Assembly (NCBI RefSeq): GCF_031583025.1
Contig: NZ_CP134062.1
Location: 620,001 to 684,000 of the forward strand
Source of the DNA: Mycobacterium sp. Z3061
Lineage (GTDB): Bacteria; Actinomycetota; Actinomycetes; Mycobacteriales; Mycobacteriaceae
Direction: 5' to 3'
Length of the DNA stretch: 64,000 nucleotides
The notes beneath the pieces are model-generated. The model saw only the letters and a program-made list of their open reading frames with translations, did not search any database and had not been told where the DNA came from. Position numbers and translations under genes: made by a program. Position 1 is the first letter of the stretch. Each line of letters starts with the position of its first letter. This document shows, one piece after another, positions 57,835-64,000 of this stretch.

Positions 57835-60236
57835 CTACGGTAGGCCGGCCTTTCCGTCCTGGCCGAGCACCAAGCCGCCGGGGCCGCCGGCGCCGCCCTT
57901 GCCCGCGGTCGTGGCGGTGCCGCCGTTGCCGCCGTTTCCGCCGTCGCCGAGCACGAAAGCGCCGCCGCCGAGCCCGCCGGCACCGCCGGTGCCCCCGGTC
58001 CCGCCGGCGCCACCGGCGCCGGCATTGCCGGCGTTGCCGACGAACCCGGATTTGCCGCCTCCACCGCCGGCGCCGCCGCTGGTCGCAATGTCCGAGCACC
58101 GGCGCCGCCGGCACCGCCGGCACCGCCGGAACCGAACAGCAGTCCGGCATTGCCGCCGGCCCCGCCGTTCCCTCCGGCGGTGTCCAAGCCGTCGCCGCCG
58201 GCGCCGCCCGCCCCGCCGCCGCCGAGGGCGGAGAACAGGCCGGCATTGCCGCCGGCCCCGCCGTTGCCGCCGACGTTGTTGCTGTGCCCGCCGGTGCCGC
58301 CGTCGCCGCCGGCCCCGAACAACCCGCCGGCCCCGCCGGCCCCACCGGCGCCACCGGCCACGGTGTAGCCCAACCCGCCGTGGCCGCCGACCCCGCCGGA
58401 ACCGAACAGCCCGCCGGCCCCGCCGTTACCGCCCGTCCCGCCGATGGCGCCGCCGGATCCTCCGTTGCCACCGGCCCCACCGTCGGCGAACAGCCCGCCG
58501 GCGCCGCCGGCTCCGCCGGCGCCGGCCCCGGCCGAGCCGCCCGCCCCTCCGGTGCCGCCGGACCCGCCGCGACTGAACAGCCCGCCCGTTCCGCCAGTGC
58601 CTGCGTTGCCCCCGGCGCCGGCCAAGGAGGCTCCTCCGGTCCCGCCGTTACCGCCGGCGCCGAACAGAAGCCCGCCGGCTCCGCCCGCCCCGCCTGCCAG
58701 GCCGGACGTGCTGCTGGTCGCGCCGTAGCTGCCGATCCCGCCGGACCCGCCGTTGCCGAACAACCAGCCGCCCGGCCCACCAGCTCCGCCGGCGGAGCCG
58801 AGGCTGACGGTCCCGTTGGCGCCGTTGCCGATCAACGGACGCCCGGTCGCGGCCTGGATAGGCGTGTTGATGGCCTTGAGCACCTGCTGTTGCACGGAGT
58901 GCAGGGGCGAGGTGCTTGCCGGGGCGTTGGATCCGTCCAGCCCGAGCAGTGCTCCACCGACGCCGCCGGCGCCGGTGCTGCCCAGGGTGCCGCCGAGGCC
59001 GCCATTTCCTCCGTTGCCGCCGGTGCCGATCAGCACGCCGTTGCCGCCTGTTCCGCCGGCGCCGCCCCCACCGGCCGTCGATCCGGACCCGCCGGCACCG
59101 CCATTTCCACCGTTGCCGATCAGCCCGGATTTGCCACCGGCCCCGCCGGCGCCGCCATTGCTGACTCCGCCGGGAATGGCGCTCCCCCGTCCCCGCCGGC
59201 TCCGCCGGAGCCGAATATCAGGCCGGCGTTGCCCCCAGTGCCCGCCGGACCCTCCGATGCCGCCGGTGGATTCACCGCCCGCGCCGCCCGCCCCGCCGTC
59301 ACCGGCCGCGAGCAGGCCGGAGTTGCCGCCCGCCCCGCCCGCTCCGCCGATCCCGCCGCTGGCGCCTGCGCCGCCCGCGCCGCCGGCGCCGAACAGTCCG
59401 CCGGCACCACCGGCGCCGCCGGCCCCGCCGGTGGCTGCGCTTTCGCCCCCGGTACCGCCGGCCCCCCCGGTGCCGAACAATCCACCGGCGCCACCCGCCC
59501 CGCCGGCCCCGCCGCTGGCGCCAAGCCGGCCGGATCCGCCCATCCCGCCCGTGCCGCCGGCCGTGAACAGTCCGCCGGACCCGCCGGCCCCACCTGCCCC
59601 GCCGGTGAAGCCTGCGAGGCCGGTCGAGAACCCGCCCGGCCCACCGGCCCCCGCACTACCGAACAGCAGCGCCGCCCCGCCGGCCCCGCCGGCACCGCCG
59701 TTGCCGGCAATGGAGCCACCGCCGGCCCCGCCGGCCCCGCCATTGCCGATAAGCCCGGCGGCCCCGCCCGCCCCGCCCGCCTTCCCGGGGGCGCCGGACC
59801 CGCCGGCCCCGCCGTTCCCGATCAAGATCCCGCCCGCCCCGCCTGGTGCTCCGGTGCCCGGTGCGCCGTTGGCGCCGTTACCGATCAGCGGGCGTCCGAG
59901 CAGCGCCTGGGTGGGCACATTCAGTAGGTCCAGCGCGTTCTGCAACACCGATGCGGCGGTCGCTTCCGCGGTCGCGTAGGAAGCGCCGCCGGCGGTCAAG
60001 GCCGCGACAAACTCGGAATGAAACGCCGCCACTTGCGCATTGAGCGCCTGATACGCCTCACCGTGCGAGCTGAACAGCCCCGCGATGGCCGCCGACACTT
60101 CGTCCGCGCCGGCGCTCAACAACGCCGTCGTCGGGCCTGCCGCGCTGGCGCCGGCTGCGCCCAACGCCGAACCCAGTCCCGCCAAATCTGTTGCAGCCGT
60201 GGCTATTAAATCCGGCACCGCGCTGACGAACGACAT
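57835..60236 (-). CDS. PE_PGRS protein with two [11 protein letters not shown] modules (apparent frameshifts)
   Basis: ATG 60236 follows GGGAGGTC. The PE domain [20 protein letters not shown] has Y87ATAE91 and linker [20 protein letters not shown], then PGRS. Around 58800-58960 a second linker appears without a PE domain: [37 protein letters not shown], then more PGRS. The raw frame goes out of register between about 59252 and 59195 and returns, then is lost near 58105 and runs on to 56907 through the antisense of the crotonase gene (1,109 residues from ATG 60236). Restoring one base at CGGACA gives [14 protein letters not shown] and a natural PGRS end [13 protein letters not shown] with TAG at 57835-57837, about 800 residues. 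Confidence 0.82.
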
Positions 60237-60486
60237 GACTGACCTCCCACGGCGGGAGGGTCGGCACCACGGGCCGACCCGGATGCGCCCGCCCACAGCG
60301 GGGTCGGCAGGAGCGCAGCATAACGCCCTTCGCCGTCTCATTTTCTGGAATTCCGGGCCGAAATGCTTACGGATCAAAGTCTGACGTTATGGTCAATTTA
60401 CCTGCGGCCCAAGCATTCACATGATATTCCGGTGATCCTCCGATGGTGCTCAAATGCGTACGCGAGCACGCTCCGGCCCCCCGGCC

Positions 60487-60540
60487 AGCAGACGCAAAAT
60501 CGCCCCGAAACGGACTTTCCGGGGCGATTTTGCGTCTGCT
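60487..60540. terminator. 21-bp perfect inverted repeat, probable bidirectional terminator
   Basis: AGCAGACGCAAAATCGCCCC (plus one G; 60487-60507) pairs perfectly with 60520-60540 around a 12-base loop, starting 9 bases beyond the aldehyde dehydrogenase stop. It lies in the 312-base gap 60237-60548 before the PE_PGRS gene transcribed in the same direction. A/T tracts inside the stem give short U runs on either strand. No other gene was seen in the gap. Confidence 0.75.
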
Positions 60541-60548
60541 CGGCAGGC

Positions 60549-62024
60549 TTACTCGACCGTGTAGCCCATCGGCATCAGCACGCTCTTCTGCTGGGTGAAG
60601 TGCTCGACTCCCTCGGGCCCGTTCTCCCGCCCGATACCGGAGTTCTTGTAGCCGCCGAACGGGCAGCAGGGGTCGAATGCGTACCAGTTGATCGCGTACG
60701 TTCCGGTGCGGATCTTCTCCGAGATCTCAATTCCCTTGGGCACGTTGGTCGTCCACACGCTGCCGGCCAGCCCGTACACCGAGTCGTTGGCGATCTTGAT
60801 CGCGTCCTCCTCGGTGTCATAGGCAATGATGCTCAACACCGGGCCGAAGATCTCCTCCTGCGCGATCGTCATCTTGTTGTCGACGTCGGCGAACACGGTG
60901 GGCTGCACGAAGAATCCGTTGTCCAGGCCCTCGGGACGGCCGCCGCCGCACACCACCCGGGCGCCTTCCTCTTTGCCCTTGGCGATGTAGCTCTCGACCC
61001 GGGCGCGCTGCTTCTCCGAGATCAGCGAGCCGATCTGCGCGGCCGGGTCCGACGGCGGTCCGACCGGCAGCGCCTGCACGAAAGCGCTTACCGCATCCAC
61101 GATTTCGTCGTAACGGGAGCGCGGCGCCAGGATTCGGGTCTGCCCGACGCAGGCCTGCCCGGTGTTCATGATCCCGGAGAACACCATCATCGGGACCGCC
61201 GAGGCCAGGTCGACGTCCTCGAGCACGATCGCCGCCGACTTGCCGCCCAACTCCAAGGTGCACGGCTTGAGCATCTCCGCGGCCCGCTTGCCGATCTCCT
61301 TGCCGACCGCCGAGCTGCCGGTGAAGGTGAACAGGTCGACGTCGGGGTTGGAGGTCAGCGCCTGCCCGGTCTCGATACCGCCGGGCACCACCGACAGCAC
61401 CCCTTCGGGCAAGCCGGCGTCGGCGAACACCTCGGCCAAAGCGTTAGCGGTCAAGGGTGTTTCGGCCGCAGGCTTCAAAACCACCGTGCAGCCGGCCAGC
61501 AGCGCCGGGCCCAGCTTGTTGATCGCCAGGAACAGTGGCACGTTCCAGGCCACGATCGCGCCGACCACGCCGATCGGCTCCCGGTGAACGATGGTCTGGC
61601 CGTAGGAGCCGTTGCGGACCTCGCGCCACTTCACCTGGTCGACGGCCGGGCCGGAGAAGAAGCTCAGTGCTCCCATCGACCCCATCCAGTGCATGGTCTC
61701 GATGGTCATGGGCGGCTGGCCGGTCTCATCGGCGAGCAGCTTGGCGAAGAGCTCCTTGCGCTCCTCGAGCAGTTGCTGCGCCTTGGCGATCACGGCCGCG
61801 CGTTCCTTGGGAGGAGTCGAGGGCCACGGACCGCTGTCGAACGCGGCGCGGGCCGCGGCCACCGCCGCGTCGACGTCCGCCGCTGTCGCCAGCGGGACCT
61901 TGCCGACATATTCACCGGTGGCCGGACAGTGCACCTCGATGACCTCTGAGGTCGCCGGCTCGGTCCACTTGCCGCCGATGAACAGCTTGTCGTACTCGGT
62001 CGTGTCGCTCTTCGTCATGGTCAT
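60549..62024 (-). CDS. Aldehyde dehydrogenase (Rv0223c orthologue)
   Basis: 491-residue NAD(P)-dependent ALDH oxidising an aldehyde to the acid. Visible are VGAIVAWNVPLFLAINKLGP, the Lys/Glu cofactor site VVLKPAAETPLTANAL, the Rossmann loop FTFTGSSAVGKEIG, the general-base Glu in TLELGGKSAAIVLEDVDL, the catalytic Cys in MNTGQACVGQTR and QEEIFGPVLSIIAY. ATG 62024 has GAGGAG upstream. It is followed by the 21-bp stem, so it is probably the last gene of the minus-strand run WhiB-lipoprotein-methyltransferase-ALDH. The substrate is unknown. Confidence 0.95.
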   Translation of the reverse strand: MTMTKSDTTEYDKLFIGGKWTEPATSEVIEVHCPATGEYVGKVPLATAADVDAAVAAARAAFDSGPWPSTPPKERAAVIAKAQQLLEERKELFAKLLADETGQPPMTIETMHWMGSMGALSFFSGPAVDQVKWREVRNGSYGQTIVHREPIGVVGAIVAWNVPLFLAINKLGPALLAGCTVVLKPAAETPLTANALAEVFADAGLPEGVLSVVPGGIETGQALTSNPDVDLFTFTGSSAVGKEIGKRAAEMLKPCTLELGGKSAAIVLEDVDLASAVPMMVFSGIMNTGQACVGQTRILAPRSRYDEIVDAVSAFVQALPVGPPSDPAAQIGSLISEKQRARVESYIAKGKEEGARVVCGGGRPEGLDNGFFVQPTVFADVDNKMTIAQEEIFGPVLSIIAYDTEEDAIKIANDSVYGLAGSVWTTNVPKGIEISEKIRTGTYAINWYAFDPCCPFGGYKNSGIGRENGPEGVEHFTQQKSVLMPMGYTVE

Positions 62025-62119
62025 TGGCCGCTCCTCCTCATCGCTCCGCCCCGCACCGTCGCGAGCAGGCTCATGGGCGCCACCCTACCCAAGGCGGCGC
62101 GAGATTAGAACATGTTCCA

Positions 62120-62899
62120 TTATCGGGGCGAGAGGACCAGCACCAGATTGCTCACCGCGAACTCGCGCAGCACCGGTACCGAGGTCAGCCACCAGGCCCA
62201 TCGCGGGTGGTACCGAGGGAAAGTCGCGACCGCGCACCCGGTGGCGCGGGCCCAGTCCAGACCGTCCGCGGCGGACACCGCGAACAACGACGATCCGTAG
62301 TTGTTCTTGGCCGGACGGCCGTGCCGGCGGGCATACATCGCTGCCGCCCGGTAGCCGCCGAGGTAGTGCGTCAGGCCCATCTCGTGGCCGCCGAACGGGC
62401 CCAGCCAGACGGTGTAGGACAGCACCACGAGTCCACCCGGTTTGGTCACGCGCAACATCTCGTTGCCCAGCTGCCACGGCCGCGGCACGTGCTCGGCGAC
62501 GTTTGACGACAGGCAGATGTCGACGGAGTCGGCGGCGAACGGCAGTGCCATGCCCGATGCCCGCACCGCGACGCTCGAGCCGTCGCCGGCGACGGGTCCG
62601 GCCGCGTGCATTTCCGAAGGGTCGGGCTCGACTCCGATGTAGCGGACGCCGGCTTCGGTGAAGGCCGACGCGAAGTATCCGGGGCCGCCGCCGACGTCGA
62701 GCAGTGTGCGACCGGCCAGGGATCCGCCACGCAATCCCCGCCACAGATCGCCCACCATCACCGCGGTGTCGGCGGCCAGCGCCCCGTAGAACCGCCCTGG
62801 GTCGGGCTGTTCGTAGCGGAACTCCGACAACAGCCGAACCGACCGGCGCAGGGTCGCCCGTCGCGCGAACAGGTCGGTCGGCTGGACAGGACGGGCCAC
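62120..62899 (-). CDS. SAM-dependent methyltransferase (Rv0224c orthologue)
   Basis: 259 residues from GTG 62899, matching the N-terminus of Rv0224c (TDLFARRATLRRS). Motif I is TLLDVGGGPGYFASAF, motif II IGVEPDPSEM, then SVDICLSSNVAEHVPRPW and VTKPGGLVVLSYTVWLGPFG. The C-terminal YHPRWAWWLTSVPVLREF may lie at a membrane. TAGGGT (62907-62912) is 7 bases before the start, so this gene can have its own leaderless transcript within the cluster. The M. tuberculosis gene is a predicted methyltransferase reported as growth-essential in screens; substrate not known to me. Confidence 0.93.
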   Translation of the reverse strand: MARPVQPTDLFARRATLRRSVRLLSEFRYEQPDPGRFYGALAADTAVMVGDLWRGLRGGSLAGRTLLDVGGGPGYFASAFTEAGVRYIGVEPDPSEMHAAGPVAGDGSSVAVRASGMALPFAADSVDICLSSNVAEHVPRPWQLGNEMLRVTKPGGLVVLSYTVWLGPFGGHEMGLTHYLGGYRAAAMYARRHGRPAKNNYGSSLFAVSAADGLDWARATGCAVATFPRYHPRWAWWLTSVPVLREFAVSNLVLVLSPR

Positions 62900-62906
62900 G
62901 CGCCAC

Positions 62907-62912
62907 ACCCTA
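62907..62912 (-). promoter_or_regulatory. -10 box for leaderless methyltransferase mRNA
   Basis: TAGGGT on the minus strand, separated by 7 bases from the GTG at 62899, in the 28-base gap after the lipoprotein gene. Confidence 0.45.
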
Positions 62913-62927
62913 CGGGCGGGCCGGCGA

Positions 62928-63425
62928 TCAAGGGCAGGTGAATTGGATGCGGAAGGGTTTCTTGACGTCGTCGTTGTGGGTGTCGAGGCCCCATGAGGTG
63001 CCACCGATGGTGTAGCGCTTGCCGTCCTTGCTCGCCGACGCCTCTCCCTTCTGCGGCGGGTCCATCACGAAAAGCGTGTAACCGACCAGGTTTTGCAGAA
63101 TCACCATGCGCACCCTCGGTGATTCGCGGTTGACGGTCAGCGTGATCTTGACCGCGATGGGTTCTTTGCCGATCGAGATCATCGTCTCCCCGCCGTCGAG
63201 GGCGATGCAGGCGATCTGGCCATCGACTCTGTGCTCCTGACCGTCGACGACCACTTTGGCGTCATTGGTCGCTGCGATGGCGCCGCCCGTATAGGTGACG
63301 GTGGGTCCCCTGACGGTGGGGGAGAAGCTGGTGTGGTTGCACCCGGTCAGACTCGCGCTCAGCGCGACGGCGCCGGCGAGAGCGGCCGCAACTGGGCCGG
63401 CGTGATGTCGGCTGGTCGATGGCAT
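62928..63425 (-). CDS. Lipoprotein of the LpqH/19-kDa antigen family
   Basis: 165 residues. The signal peptide ends with the lipobox SASLTGC, with the lipidated Cys at 29. The mature part has the 19-kDa family features: VTYTGGAIAATNDAKVVVDG, GQIACIALDGGETMISIG with the paired Cys (the second in IQFTCP at the C-terminus), GGTSWGLDTHNDDVKKPF. These proteins are surface-anchored and TLR2-active in pathogens; the cellular role is unclear. ATG 63425 was chosen because it gives a correct signal peptide. It lies 25 bases after the WhiB-like gene, in the same direction, so the two are probably co-transcribed. Not present here in M. tuberculosis. Confidence 0.92.
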   Translation of the reverse strand: MPSTSRHHAGPVAAALAGAVALSASLTGCNHTSFSPTVRGPTVTYTGGAIAATNDAKVVVDGQEHRVDGQIACIALDGGETMISIGKEPIAVKITLTVNRESPRVRMVILQNLVGYTLFVMDPPQKGEASASKDGKRYTIGGTSWGLDTHNDDVKKPFRIQFTCP

Positions 63426-63450
63426 CAGAAAGGGCCTTTCGTGCTTTCGC

Positions 63451-63774
63451 CTATCCGCTGCCGGCGGGAGCGCGGTGAGCATGGTGACGGGCGAGGAAGG
63501 CGCCCCAGGATCTGACGTCGGGATATTTTTTGAGCAATGACCGGCGCTGCCGCTCGGTCAGTCCGCCCCACACGCCGTACTCGAACTTGTTGTCGAGCGC
63601 GACGGTCGCACACTCCCATTTGACCGGGCAGTTCCGGCATATCGACGCAGCCTGGCGTTGCTGTGCTCCGTCGACGAACAGCAGTTCGGCGTCCGCGGTC
63701 CGGCACACGGCCCGCGTGCGCCAATCGAGATCGGGTGCGCCGGTGGGCTGAGAGGCCAGCGCGATTTCTGACAC
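63451..63774 (-). CDS. WhiB-family iron-sulfur regulator, WhiB4-like
   Basis: 107 residues from GTG 63774, with AAAGGGG eight to fourteen bases upstream. The four cluster-binding cysteines are C24, C46, C49 and C55 (AVCRTADAELLF; SICRNCPVKWECA), followed by the WhiB turn YGVWGGLTERQRRSLLKKYP at 66-85 and a short basic tail. WDWRTRAVC-like N-terminus and LDNKFEYGVWGG resemble WhiB4 (Rv3681c) more than WhiB1, 2, 3 or 7. The [4Fe-4S] protein would respond to O2, NO or redox state and bind DNA or sigma factor. It is probably a paralogue, since the genuine whiB4 lies elsewhere in M. tuberculosis. Confidence 0.92.
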   Translation of the reverse strand: MSEIALASQPTGAPDLDWRTRAVCRTADAELLFVDGAQQRQAASICRNCPVKWECATVALDNKFEYGVWGGLTERQRRSLLKKYPDVRSWGAFLARHHAHRAPAGSG

Positions 63775-63904
63775 GATTTGCCCCTTTCTGAGCGTGCCGA
63801 GGTCAACGTCTGACTCATATGATACATGAACGCATCAGATGCTAGAGCGACTTGAGTTGTTCGGCGGTACCCACCGGCGGCTGATGGGTATGCCACGCGC
63901 CCGT

Positions 63905-63918
63905 TAGGCTGGTCCTCG
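63905..63918 (+). promoter_or_regulatory. -10 box of the glycosyltransferase gene
   Basis: TAGGCT (63905-63910) followed by 8 bases and the ATG at 63919 fits a leaderless transcript. Confidence 0.45.
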
Positions 63919-64000
63919 ATGTCTGACCTGCGATCCGTCCTGCTGCTGTGCTGGCGCGATACCGGGCATCCGCAGGGCGGTGGCAGCGAGACCTACCTGC
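63919..64000 (+). CDS. Glycosyltransferase N-terminus (Rv0225 orthologue), cut by the window end
   Basis: Only 27 codons are visible: MSDLRSVLLLCWRDTGHPQG followed by GGSETYL. This is the N-terminal beta-strand and the GGSE motif of GT4-type glycosyltransferases and matches the M. tuberculosis Rv0225 start. It is divergent from the WhiB-like gene across a 144-base gap. Confidence 0.85.
   Translation, partial: MSDLRSVLLLCWRDTGHPQGGGSETYL

Noticed and set aside
1..64000. Insertion sequences, phage genes, tRNA or rRNA genes
   Set aside because: No transposase motif, terminal repeats, integrase or structural RNA signature was recognised on either strand; accessory genes appear inserted without visible mobility functions.

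Overview
The window is high-GC actinobacterial DNA from a slow-growing, PE/PPE-rich Mycobacterium. The gene order follows the M. tuberculosis segment Rv0206c to Rv0225 (mmpL3, NYN protein, trmB, two GTPase-like genes, pckA, fadD4, fadE3, double-hotdog protein, lipW, Mo-oxidoreductase pair, lipC, WS/DGAT, echA1, aldehyde dehydrogenase, methyltransferase, glycosyltransferase). The six PE_PGRS genes, several of them large, fit the M. kansasii / M. marinum / M. szulgai-like clades better than M. tuberculosis, which has none here; the species is an inference.

Layout. 1-6.2 kb: mmpL3 (cut by the window edge), then trmB-NYN on the minus strand and a pair of GTPase-like genes on the plus strand. 6.3-8.1 kb: pckA. 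8.2-11.2 kb: an accessory insert where M. tuberculosis has nadR. It holds a PPE-like gene with a degenerate N-terminal motif and a repeated C-terminus, then a cation/Ca2+ exchanger-family gene behind what looks like a complete manganese-sensing yybP-ykoY riboswitch with a competing hairpin. 11.3-16.5 kb: acyl-CoA metabolism (fadD4, crotonase, fadE3, MaoC-like) plus a CD225 membrane protein. 16.5-39.4 kb: two tandem minus-strand PE_PGRS genes. One would encode roughly 6,630 residues once apparent frameshifts are bridged, and is built from about nine ~327-residue units followed by about eleven ~220-residue units. Both genes share a duplicated ~200-bp leader with a covarying hairpin and a 15-bp palindrome. 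39.7-51.0 kb: a CoA-transferase/amidohydrolase pair, lipW, a methyltransferase translationally coupled to a membrane molybdenum oxidoreductase, lipC, WS/DGAT, echA1, and an acyl-CoA ligase coupled to a 98-residue protein. 51.0-60.2 kb: four more PE_PGRS genes interrupted by a TetR / 47-residue protein / crotonase divergon with a palindromic operator candidate. 60.5-64 kb: a minus-strand run of WhiB4-like regulator, lipoprotein, methyltransferase and aldehyde dehydrogenase, closed by a 21-bp perfect stem, and the divergent start of a glycosyltransferase.

Together the core genes cover mycolate export, gluconeogenesis, and lipid/acyl-CoA and ester metabolism. The PE/PPE genes are probable ESX-5-type secreted cell-surface proteins. 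Many genes have a TANNNT box 6-8 nt upstream of the start codon, the arrangement of mycobacterial leaderless transcripts; these were used to choose starts.

Reading-frame caution: nearly all apparent frameshifts lie inside PGRS DNA and most have the same sign (one base missing in a G/C run). The ordinary genes are all open. Sequencing or assembly error is therefore at least as likely as real decay, and PE_PGRS C-termini should be read with that in mind. No rRNA, tRNA, CRISPR array, transposase or phage gene was seen.
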